Positions 57,357-64,000 of a stretch of 64,000 nt of DNA are shown here, piece after piece; the stretch's first letter is position 1; the number at the start of each line of letters is the position of its first letter. A program made the position numbers and the translations under genes. The notes below the pieces were generated by a model. That model did no database searches, was not told the origin of the DNA, and saw only the letters and a list, made by a program, of their open reading frames with translations. Source of the stretch: Altibacter lentus (GTDB lineage Bacteria; Bacteroidota; Bacteroidia; Flavobacteriales; Flavobacteriaceae); the NCBI RefSeq assembly GCF_000746845.1, contig NZ_KN050846.1, forward strand, positions 2,558,963-2,622,962. Direction: 5' to 3'.

Positions 57357-58889
57357 TTAGTTTAATATTGTTTTCAAATTCTTAAGTTGATTCAAATGTT
57401 GATTTGCTTGTTCTATAATATTTTCATCTTCCACTATTGTGGTTATAGAAGTTGCCTTTTCAAGCATTTGATGGTACTTTTCTTTTTCTGCTTTTTCATC
57501 TTCATTATGCATTAACCAATACAATTCTAATTGATTCAATAGGGTTAAAGCACGCTCAAAAGGATATTCCTTTTCTGAACGTACAGAAAGTGCATCCTCA
57601 AACAAACCAAATGCTTTATCTAAATTGTTGTGCAATTTTGCCTCTGGAAAATTCATAAGTGCTGTAGCGTAGTTATGACTCGCCATAGCATATTCATAAG
57701 GGTATTCTTCTTTAGTATAAAATGCCAATACTTCCTTAAATGATGAAGCACAAAATGCTGTCCAAATTGGTTTTTCTTCTGGTGAAACAGGAATTTCAGA
57801 ATATATAAGCGCTAAATTGTGATGTATGTCTGCAAACTTTTGAGGATGCGTATCACGTTTGAAAACTTTTAAAGTGTCTTGAAAGGCGTTAATCGCTGGC
57901 TTGTAATACTGCGGGCTTCCATTTTTGGACCAGGTGTATAATAAAGTAGCCTTGCGCAATCCTGCTTCGCCTAAAAATTCAGGAATATCTGCTTCTTTGA
58001 AATAGAGAATGGCTTTCGTAATATAGTTTTTTGAAGTAATAAAATCTTCCTGATAATTGGCGATTTCAGAAGCATCAACATACACTAAACCTGCATTCAC
58101 TTTTAACTCTTTGTCTTCATAAAATGCAATACTAGCTAGTTGTAATTCTTGTATTTCATTTAAAACTGATGTATCATACGGAAGTTTTAGTTGTGCCATT
58201 AATACTGTTGCTAACTGCGTAGTCATAGCATTTTTCGCTTCCTCAGATATAGCCTTGGGGGAAGAAATACGCAGTATCTTTTCAGCTTCTGACAGCATAT
58301 TGTTATCTATCAAAAGATTTACGAAGTGCTTGATGGTGAACAAACGATGTTCATCATTGGTAGCACTCGCAATTGCTTCAGCATATAGACCTTTTAGCGC
58401 ATTTACGTCTTGAGGGGTTGTACTATTTCTGTATTGTAAAATGATACAGTGGTTGTGAGAAGATTCCGCTTTAACGCTGCGCTCTCCCTTTGGTCGTGAA
58501 TCTCCAAGGTTCGATTTCGCGAAAGCGCACATATCCTCACTAATCTCGTAACCAAATTGTAGATGTGTAGCAATTAATAAATGATTGTACAGTTCGTTTT
58601 CTTCAGAAATAAATTCGAATGCCTTTTGATGATTTCCCAATTTGTAAAAAACCATTGCTAGTAAATTCATTTCGGAAAAAGGAATCCTAGGAATGATATA
58701 AGGCGGTTCGGTATCGTGCCAATCTAGAGAGGAAGTTATGATATCTCCTGAAACATATAGTATTTTATTAGAAATGCTGATTGCGTTTTCATCGCTTTGA
58801 ATTTCAACAAGTTCATCTAATCGCTCTACAGAAGCTATAGCTGATTTTATGGTTTCCTGAACATTAGTTTTTGTCAAAATTGTAAGCAT
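57357..58889 (-). CDS. TPR-repeat protein within the hydrogenase operon
   Basis: 510 residues, soluble, no signal peptide. Helical repeats run through the whole protein, with recognisable TPR-like units (FKEVLAFYTKEEYPYEYAMASHNYATALMNF, LFEDALSVRSEKEYPFERALTLLNQLELYWL). Overlaps the upstream 89-aa gene by 26 bp and precedes hypA by 2 bp. TPR proteins accompany related hydrogenase loci in other phyla, but function is unknown; an assembly platform for the enzyme or its maturation partners is plausible. Confidence 0.85.
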   Translation of the reverse strand: MLTILTKTNVQETIKSAIASVERLDELVEIQSDENAISISNKILYVSGDIITSSLDWHDTEPPYIIPRIPFSEMNLLAMVFYKLGNHQKAFEFISEENELYNHLLIATHLQFGYEISEDMCAFAKSNLGDSRPKGERSVKAESSHNHCIILQYRNSTTPQDVNALKGLYAEAIASATNDEHRLFTIKHFVNLLIDNNMLSEAEKILRISSPKAISEEAKNAMTTQLATVLMAQLKLPYDTSVLNEIQELQLASIAFYEDKELKVNAGLVYVDASEIANYQEDFITSKNYITKAILYFKEADIPEFLGEAGLRKATLLYTWSKNGSPQYYKPAINAFQDTLKVFKRDTHPQKFADIHHNLALIYSEIPVSPEEKPIWTAFCASSFKEVLAFYTKEEYPYEYAMASHNYATALMNFPEAKLHNNLDKAFGLFEDALSVRSEKEYPFERALTLLNQLELYWLMHNEDEKAEKEKYHQMLEKATSITTIVEDENIIEQANQHLNQLKNLKTILN

Positions 58890-59133
58890 CTTTATCTACT
58901 TTTTGTGTTCCTCTAATATCTTTAGCAGCTGTTTGTTGCATATGTGACGCATATATCTCCGCTAGTCTTTTTGTTCTGTAATCTCCTATTTTTCTAATCA
59001 ATAATTGATTAGGGTCCGCTGTATTTACAAATACTAATGAAACTTCCCAACGCCCCTTTATATGGTCAATTTTAGTGCCTACTTCTGCATCTAGTAACCA
59101 GGCGTCCTTTGGGTCATTCCGTTTTGCCATCAC
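58864..59133 (-). CDS. Small unknown protein, hydrogenase operon
   Basis: 89 residues, hydrophilic, start MMAKRNDPKDAWLLDAEVGTKI. It ends in a charged tail (GTQKVDKDAYNFDKN). No family recognised, no Cys, no signal. Overlaps the 105-aa gene by 4 bp (ATGA) and the TPR gene by 26 bp, so it is translated in step with both and likely works with the enzyme or its assembly. Confidence 0.8.
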   Translation of the reverse strand: MMAKRNDPKDAWLLDAEVGTKIDHIKGRWEVSLVFVNTADPNQLLIRKIGDYRTKRLAEIYASHMQQTAAKDIRGTQKVDKDAYNFDKN

Positions 59134-59447
59134 ATATCAATTTTAATAAGGTTTGTCTTCTCTACAACTTCATAGTGTAATACTCTGTCACTCATATCTA
59201 AGTCATTATCTATTAAAATTTCTCTAATAGCCAATGTCCTGTCTCCTTTCAAATTTCTAGATTTTAAAAGAAACTGGGTAGGCTCGTGCATTTTAACAAA
59301 CCACTGGCTACTTACTGGCGTAATCAACATTTTGCCTTGCGCAACCACATAAGTAACATACGCATAGTGGATGTTATCAAATACCTTGTCAACCAAAGAG
59401 GCATCGAGATAGACGTGTGATGATTTTAAAGTAACAAGTTCTTTCAC
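59130..59447 (-). CDS. Small unknown protein, hydrogenase operon
   Basis: 105 residues, mixed alpha/beta, with HVYLDASLVDKVFDNIHYAYVTYVVAQGKMLITPVSSQWFVKMHEPTQ at the start. No Cys, so it does not carry iron-sulfur. Start overlaps the endopeptidase stop by 1 bp, end overlaps the 89-aa gene by 4 bp. The tight coupling implies a function specific to this hydrogenase; nature unknown. Confidence 0.8.
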   Translation of the reverse strand: MKELVTLKSSHVYLDASLVDKVFDNIHYAYVTYVVAQGKMLITPVSSQWFVKMHEPTQFLLKSRNLKGDRTLAIREILIDNDLDMSDRVLHYEVVEKTNLIKIDM

Positions 59448-59923
59448 TATGCACTGGCTAGTTTTATATCTTCTAAAATATGTTGCACTACTTTATCTCC
59501 CGCTGTTTGTACTTCTTTACTTAATACGGTATCTAACTTTGTGTTTTCTACGGCAATTAAATAGACTTGTATATCTTTTGGATATTCATCACCAAGTATT
59601 TTTTTAGAATACGATAGTGCTTGATCCCATTTCATACCATGTAAAAATACCATAGGGTCATCTTGTGGCGCTCTTAACACTTCTTCTGCAGGCACTTTAA
59701 ATAAAGTACCAATAGGTTCATTGGAATTTACTACTGCATCTACCATCAAAATTTTAGTATGCCCTTTAAGACCAAAAAGTACTTCAAAGGCGGCCGTACC
59801 CATATCAAAGATATTTATCGTATCATTATCTCCGATAATTTTTTGCAACTCTTCAATCACGTACATTCCTATACCATCATCACTTCTAACTGGGTTTCCG
59901 AAACCCATTATTGCTGTCTTCAT
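59447..59923 (-). CDS. hupW: Hydrogenase large-subunit maturation endopeptidase
   Basis: 158 residues, HybD/HupD fold with GFGNPVRSDDGIG (the Asp that senses nickel) and DMGTAAFEVLFGLKG. It removes the C-terminal tail of HupL after nickel insertion. The gene lies 81 bp downstream of hupL and before the two small unknowns. The symbol follows the cyanobacterial group 2a partner by analogy. Confidence 0.92.
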   Translation of the reverse strand: MKTAIMGFGNPVRSDDGIGMYVIEELQKIIGDNDTINIFDMGTAAFEVLFGLKGHTKILMVDAVVNSNEPIGTLFKVPAEEVLRAPQDDPMVFLHGMKWDQALSYSKKILGDEYPKDIQVYLIAVENTKLDTVLSKEVQTAGDKVVQHILEDIKLASA

Positions 59924-60004
59924 TCTTATTCTTTATATTAAACTAAAAAACTTTCCCGAAGACACCCTCGGGAAAGCTTATATAAATAATTGATTTATAT
60001 CTAT

Positions 60005-61597
60005 TTATAATTTGAATCGAGATAGTTCAACTCCAGATTTTTGATCGTGCGCATGCACAGTACAAACCAAACAGGAATCAAATGATCTTGCAACAATACC
60101 AACTTCTACAGGATCACTAGGATCTTCGATATCGATACCTGTAAGTGCACTTTCAATTGGTCCTGGGTTTCCTTGACCATCATTAGGCCCAACGTTCCAT
60201 GTAGTTGGAGCCATTACTTGATAGTTTTTAATAACACCATCTTTAATTTCTATCCAGTGAGCTAATGCACCACGAGCTGCTTCTGTTGCTCCGAATCCTT
60301 TTCCGTCCTTTTCAACTGGCTTGATATAGAATTCTCCATCGAGGTCAATTTCTGAAAGCCATTGCTCTATAAACTTATATATTCTTGGAGCTTCATGAAC
60401 TCTCGCTAAAACACGTGTAAATACACTAGGTCCTAGTTTTTTCATGATATCTCCAAATAAAGGATCTCTAATTTGATGTTCCTTATTATTAGGGTTTGCA
60501 TTCATTATAACACGGGCCAAAGGGCCTGTTTCTGCAGCATGTCCATCATACCTTGGTGACTTTGACCAACTATATTGTCCATCAAAATCTGTATGGTGTA
60601 ATGGTTGTGATTTAGCAGGAGTGGGTAATGGTTCTTCCCAAGGGTGTAATCCATCTTCTTGATTATCATACCAAGAATGTGAAACATCTTCTTTTACTTT
60701 AAGATGATCAAACTCATGATAATTTTCTCCATCGAAAAATCCACTAGAACTAATCAAGGCATCATTTCTACCTTCAATAGTTGGATTATTATATCGGTCT
60801 TTATGTAAGTATGTTCCTGTTGCCAAAAATTTACCTACTCCTTGACCAAATTTATCTAAGCCAAATTCGATTCCTGCTCTAATAAGCAATCCTAAATCAC
60901 TATTTTTATGAGACTCATTTTCATCAACCCATGCTAACATATCGTCCCATGATTTGATTTCCATATAGCGCTCGATCGAACAACCTAACCATACTGGCTC
61001 TAGCCAATCATTTTTAAATTGTGCCAAAATAGCATGTGCTCGTGTAATATCTTTTAAGGTCGGCGCACACATAACTCCACCTGGAACCATATAGCTCGAG
61101 TGTGGCCACTGCCCACCAAATAAAGCATAGATTTGAACAGGCAATCCACTTGCCGTTAACCCTATTTGAAATGTTTCGCCGACATAAGCCGACCATCTTT
61201 TAACCACTTCTTTATACAAAGGCTGATTAGCATATTTCTTATTCGCCAAATCTGTTGCGAAAATGGCATAAAACCAACGTGGAATACTCTGTAATGTTTC
61301 AGAGGCTTGTCCAATAGCTCTCAATAATAGGGCATTTGGAGATAATTTTGTTCCCCAAGCGGTATCTAAAGCAGATGATGCACAATACAAATGTGACCCT
61401 CCACATATTCCGCAAATACGCGGTGTTACTATAAGACCAGATTGTGGATCTTTACCTTCCATTATTTTCTCAAAACCTCTAAACATTGCTGCCTGGGTAT
61501 GAGCACGAGTTACTTTTCCGTTATCGATATAAACTTTAACATCTAAATCTCCTTCAACACGTCCTACGGGTGATATATTTAATTCTTTTACTGACAT
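60005..61597 (-). CDS. hupL: [NiFe]-hydrogenase large subunit, group 2a type
   Basis: 530 residues. Nickel ligands: L1 motif RICGICGGSH (about residue 60) and L2 motif DSCLVCTVH near the end. The expected cleavage after this His leaves a 15-residue tail (AHDQKSGVELSRFKL), matching the presence of a dedicated protease. DSC instead of DPC and the sequence around GPIESALTGIDIEDPSDPVE agree with the group 2a uptake enzymes of cyanobacteria and mycobacteria. Oxidises H2 at the Ni-Fe(CN)2CO centre and passes electrons to HupS. It starts 20 bp after the hupS stop. Confidence 0.95.
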   Translation of the reverse strand: MSVKELNISPVGRVEGDLDVKVYIDNGKVTRAHTQAAMFRGFEKIMEGKDPQSGLIVTPRICGICGGSHLYCASSALDTAWGTKLSPNALLLRAIGQASETLQSIPRWFYAIFATDLANKKYANQPLYKEVVKRWSAYVGETFQIGLTASGLPVQIYALFGGQWPHSSYMVPGGVMCAPTLKDITRAHAILAQFKNDWLEPVWLGCSIERYMEIKSWDDMLAWVDENESHKNSDLGLLIRAGIEFGLDKFGQGVGKFLATGTYLHKDRYNNPTIEGRNDALISSSGFFDGENYHEFDHLKVKEDVSHSWYDNQEDGLHPWEEPLPTPAKSQPLHHTDFDGQYSWSKSPRYDGHAAETGPLARVIMNANPNNKEHQIRDPLFGDIMKKLGPSVFTRVLARVHEAPRIYKFIEQWLSEIDLDGEFYIKPVEKDGKGFGATEAARGALAHWIEIKDGVIKNYQVMAPTTWNVGPNDGQGNPGPIESALTGIDIEDPSDPVEVGIVARSFDSCLVCTVHAHDQKSGVELSRFKL

Positions 61598-61617
61598 TTT
61601 GTAGTTAGTTTAATTAC

Positions 61618-62577
61618 TTATTTAGAAGTTTCAGTTACACGTTTATTTGTAGGCATAACCTTCTGGAAACCTGCTTCCATATAATACGCCAATTTTGTTC
61701 TTCCTGTTGGAACTTCTTTAGGAAAAACTCCTAAATGCTTCATCGTTTTGAACACACTTCCTTTCATTAAATCATTATGTGGAAATCCTGGTTCTGTGCA
61801 TCCTAAGCAAGGATGATTAGAACGTGTTTTACTCGACTGACGATTCCAAAGTATATTATTACAACTTGCTCTAGTCATTGGTCCACGACATCCTACTTCG
61901 TAGAATAGACATCCACCACGTTTTCCAAAGTTTCCATCGACCTTCTGAGCGAAATTAGTCACGTTAGTACATCCGTCTTGAACGAAATCTGTAAAAAATG
62001 TTTTTGGTCTGTGAAATTCATCTATTAAAACATCACCTATTCTTCCAACAGATATTGCTACGAGTATTTGAGTTATCCAATCAGGATGCGCTGGGCATCC
62101 AGGGATATTTATAACAGGTAAGCCTCCTTTTGAAACGTAGTCGTGACCTAAGAAGCCTCCTTTATTTTTCTTATGAAATTGTAAACCAGTTGATTCACTA
62201 GGGTTTGGCGCTACAGCGGGAATTCCTCCCCAAGTTGCACAATCTCCAATTGCAACTACATAGCCTGCAACCTTTGATAATTCTTTAATCCAATCCATCA
62301 TTGGTCTATCGGCAAAATAATTCATTGTCCCAGTATTATTAGGACCTTTTATTAAGGAACCTTCATATACCAGAATATCCATTTGAACTTTTCCTGCTAA
62401 GATATCTTTTAAAAGATCTTGTACTTGATCTCCAATTTGTAATCCTGTAGTTGGATGCCAAAGAATATTAAGCCCGAAATCTGTAATAAGTTCTACCACA
62501 GTTGGTTCTTCAGCGTTCAAAAAGGACATTGTGTTTCCACTACATGCACCTCCTTGTAACCATAAAACGTTTGCCAT
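61618..62577 (-). CDS. hupS: [NiFe]-hydrogenase small subunit, group 2a type
   Basis: 319 residues from MANVLWLQGGACSGNT. An in-frame ATG 75 bp upstream adds 25 residues (MIIRILKIEIFLLF...) with no Arg-Arg motif and is rejected. No Tat signal and no C-terminal anchor, so it stays cytosolic or on the inner face of the membrane. Cluster ligands: GACSG, GDCATWGG, NIPGCPAHPDW, DGCTNVTNF, CLFYEVGCRGP, and HPCLGCTEPGFP. The N-terminus and long stretches (FADRPM-DW, KVAGYVVAIGDCATWGGIPA-PNPSES-GLQF) closely follow cyanobacterial HupS. First gene of the operon. Confidence 0.95.
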   Translation of the reverse strand: MANVLWLQGGACSGNTMSFLNAEEPTVVELITDFGLNILWHPTTGLQIGDQVQDLLKDILAGKVQMDILVYEGSLIKGPNNTGTMNYFADRPMMDWIKELSKVAGYVVAIGDCATWGGIPAVAPNPSESTGLQFHKKNKGGFLGHDYVSKGGLPVINIPGCPAHPDWITQILVAISVGRIGDVLIDEFHRPKTFFTDFVQDGCTNVTNFAQKVDGNFGKRGGCLFYEVGCRGPMTRASCNNILWNRQSSKTRSNHPCLGCTEPGFPHNDLMKGSVFKTMKHLGVFPKEVPTGRTKLAYYMEAGFQKVMPTNKRVTETSK

Positions 62578-62604
62578 AAAATGTTGGGTTTTGATTAGAT
62601 TAAG

Positions 62605-62646
62605 ATTCGAAAATAACAAAAATATTTCTATTTTCAAAATTCGAAT
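62605..62646 (-). promoter_or_regulatory. Candidate hupS promoter with inverted repeat
   Basis: Leftwards a TATTTTTG (62617-62624) matches TAnnTTTG, placing a start ~33 bp before the hupS ATG. It lies inside an inverted repeat GAAAATA / TATTTTC (62609-62615 and 62629-62635) framed by ATTCGAA and TTCGAAT. No proper -33 TTG at 19 bp and no sigma-54 GG/GC box was found. Confidence 0.4.
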
Positions 62647-62663
62647 AATCAATTTGATAAATT

Positions 62664-62733
62664 AATTGCCAATATTTTATAAAAAAAAAATATATAACGG
62701 TAATAATTTCAAAAAACTAAATTTTTGGCAATT
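62664..62733. promoter_or_regulatory. 9-bp inverted repeat 61 bp apart upstream of hupS
   Basis: AATTGCCAA (62664-62672) and TTGGCAATT (62725-62733) are perfect inverted copies with centres 61 bp apart, about six helical turns, in an otherwise very AT-rich stretch. This is a plausible paired operator for a regulator of the hydrogenase operon. Confidence 0.45.
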
Positions 62734-63240
62734 TATTAGAGAAGTTAGAATAGCTCCAAAAGCCCTAAAAATTAAATATCAGGTATTTTACACATAAATC
62801 GGTAAACTCTGAATAGTTCTATAAAATGGTCGTTTTATGCGACTATAGTAAACGAAAATAGGAGGTAAAGAAACTAAAGTCTCATTTTCCGTCTTTTTTA
62901 GTAGTATTGTTAATTGACCTTTTATGAGACAAAGTATAGTGGTTCTTAACTCTTTAATCAGCACATTCCCCAGCATTTCGCGAAAAGCTACATTCCGGAA
63001 AAAGAGCTTCACTACATAAGTCTTGGACACAATCCCCAATTTCAGCTTTCCATTCCGTTAACCCTTCCCGCTACGCTGGAACGGGACACTTCATTCCTGA
63101 GCCAAAATCGTGAATCAAGTCCGCTTTTCATTGGAAAGTCATCACTTCGATTTTCTTAACAGTATTTTCGGCGCGGTCTTCTTGAGCCCTTACTCGAAAA
63201 TCCTTAAAAACCGAACCGCTGCCTTACACATTTTAAGGGG
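62734..63240. other. Gene-free junction between hydrogenase operon and mobile-element backbone
   Basis: The 13-mer CCTTTTATGAGAC at 62918-62930 is shared with the left end of the cassette (48575-48587), and a variant TTTTATGCGAC lies at 62833-62843. An 83-codon leftward frame at 62788-63039 has no coding character. From ~63050 the base composition becomes more balanced again, and CCCGctacgctggaaCGGG forms a small inverted repeat near 63070. Confidence 0.55.
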
Positions 63241-63245
63241 TTTAT

Positions 63246-63536
63246 AATGGATAGAGCCTTCAATGTTTTTCGGGTCGTCGAAAAACAGGCACGACATAAC
63301 CAATTCTAAATTAAACACAGCTGCTTATATCGCTTAACTGCCGGTACGCTCAAACTCAACTGCGTTTAAAAGAATTGCTAATGCCCTTATGGAACTTGTC
63401 AAGACTATACAAGTTTTAGTGAAAAATAAGGTTTCTACTTCCTTGAAATTCCAAGGAATTTACTACGTCGCAAACACACCTGATTTTATCCCAAAAAGTC
63501 TGGACAAAACCCACTCTATCCATTGTGCGGTGCACA
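63246..63536. other. Structured non-coding segment bounded by an 11-bp inverted repeat
   Basis: AATGGATAGAG (63246-63256) and CTCTATCCATT (63514-63524) are perfect inverted copies 257 bp apart. Inside are strong hairpins: TGTTTTTCG/CGAAAAACA (63264-63287, 6-nt loop) and TTCCTTG/CAAGGAA (63439-63458). TGTGC/GCACA (63524-63536) follows immediately. The segment could be a structured RNA closed by a long-range stem, an invertible DNA segment, or a replication/transfer origin of the mobile element. Confidence 0.5.
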
Positions 63537-63635
63537 GAAGAAAAGAACAAACACCCCTTAAAATTTAATTCAGTTTAAATCAAATAGGGGAAATATAAAC
63601 CAGTCTGTAACAAAGCAGGCACAAATCTTTTTATT

Positions 63636-63980
63636 ATGAGTACTATTAAAAATCACGTACAGTTAATTGGAAACGTTGGACAAGAGCCAACCATTACGAA
63701 CCTTGAAAGCGGAAAGAAAGTAGCCCGTTTTTCATTAGCAACAAATGAGTATTACAAGGACAAAGAAGGCAACAAGCAAACGGACACGAATTGGCATACC
63801 GTAGTAGCTTGGGGCAAAACTGCCGAAATTGTAGAGAAGTATGTTGTTAAAGGCAAAGAAGTTGGAATATCGGGAAAGCTTAAAACCCGAAGTTATACAA
63901 ATGATGATAACGAACAACGCTATGTTACGGAAGTTGTAGCCGATGAAATTCTATTACTTGGAAGCAAAGACGACAAGTAA
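63636..63980 (+). CDS. ssb: Single-stranded DNA-binding protein (mobile-element type)
   Basis: 114 residues, one OB fold: MSTIKNHVQLIGNVGQEPTI, SLATNEYYKDKEGNKQTDTNWHTVVAWGKTAEI and KGKEVGISGKLKTRSYTNDD. It lacks the long acidic C-terminal tail (DDxPF) of the chromosomal SSB, as is common for copies on plasmids and integrative elements. Probably serves the island's own replication or transfer. The next gene starts at 63989 and is cut by the window edge. Confidence 0.92.
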   Translation: MSTIKNHVQLIGNVGQEPTITNLESGKKVARFSLATNEYYKDKEGNKQTDTNWHTVVAWGKTAEIVEKYVVKGKEVGISGKLKTRSYTNDDNEQRYVTEVVADEILLLGSKDDK

Positions 63981-63988
63981 ATCTTAAA

Positions 63989-64000
63989 ATGAAAGAGGGC
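63989..64000 (+). CDS. Start of a following gene (cut by the window edge)
   Basis: ATG eight bp after the ssb stop, four codons visible (M-K-E-G). Its identity cannot be read. Confidence 0.3.

Larger units (their letters stand above)
48387..64000. mobile_element. Genomic island next to tRNA-fMet (extends beyond the window)
   Basis: Starting at the tRNA 3' end, the sequence becomes AT-richer, codon use shifts toward A/T-ending codons and strand bias changes. Contents are an accessory trait (hydrogenase locus) plus an ssb of mobile-element type near the right edge. No integrase gene and no second copy of the tRNA 3' end were seen in the window, so the right border must lie further on if this is a tRNA-integrated element. 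The class of element is therefore undetermined. Confidence 0.55.

Noticed and set aside
62578-62652. 25-residue N-terminal extension of HupS
   Set aside because: It has no twin-Arg motif and does not resemble a signal sequence for hydrogenases; known group 2a small subunits start at the MANVLWLQ-type sequence.
62788-63039. 83-codon leftward frame
   Set aside because: No recognisable protein features, in an AT-rich non-coding stretch, and it crosses the repeated TTTTATGAGAC motif.
63066-63075. TTCCCGCTAC as a second copy of the tRNA 3' end (attachment site)
   Set aside because: Only 10 bp match, it lies in an independent inverted repeat (CCCG...CGGG), and the T-arm sequence does not continue upstream.
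63246-63536. Retron or CRISPR array
   Set aside because: No reverse transcriptase, no regular direct repeats and no cas genes; only a long-range inverted repeat with hairpins is seen.

Overview
The window comes from a member of the Flavobacteriaceae (phylum Bacteroidota). The gliding/type IX secretion operon gldK-gldL-gldM-gldN, an XrtF exosortase pair, a Bacteroidota-type LptE, TAnnTTTG-type promoter elements and weak Shine-Dalgarno sequences all point there. Positions 1 to about 48.2 kb read as ordinary chromosome.

Layout, left part. A cut-off dipeptide-type ABC permease and a secreted/anchored nuclease (1-1186) are followed by a 162-bp tandem duplication at the 3' end of rodA. Next come the cell-shape operon mreB-mreC-mreD-mrdA-rodA (read leftwards), purH, a MacB-like permease, an fRMsr-type reductase and the XrtF exosortase pair. 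From 11.7 to 19.4 kb lies a metal (copper) handling region: DUF3347 lipoprotein, acetolactate-decarboxylase-like lipoprotein, HYC_CC_PP protein, CopA-type P-ATPase, TonB-dependent receptor, HMA protein and a Cys-rich four-helix copper-storage-like protein. After a 31-residue histone-H1-like peptide come groEL/groES, secG, lptE, a sigma-54 activator, miaB and topA. Then follow a degenerate arginase-fold protein, gldKLMN, a frameshifted FAD oxidoreductase, an ABC-F protein and an RND efflux operon.

Layout, right part. An initiator tRNA (48314-48386) marks a sharp change in character. To its right the DNA is visibly AT-richer, and it carries a complete [NiFe]-hydrogenase locus (48.8-62.6 kb): a nickel transporter reading rightwards, then 14 leftward genes in the order hupS, hupL, endopeptidase, two small unknowns, a TPR protein, hypA, an unknown membrane protein, hypB, hypF, hypC, hypD, hypE and an NHL beta-propeller protein. 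The subunits closely resemble the cyanobacterial/actinobacterial group 2a uptake type: no Tat signal, N-terminus MANVLWLQGGACSGNT, and C-terminal motif DSCLVCTVH followed by a 15-residue tail. Beyond it lies a structured non-coding stretch and a mobile-element-type ssb that runs to the window edge. I infer a genomic island inserted at tRNA-fMet that brought in a self-contained hydrogen-oxidation module (enzyme, all six Hyp proteins, protease, Ni uptake). The electron acceptor partner is not recognisable, which makes the four uncharacterised accessory proteins the most interesting part of the window.
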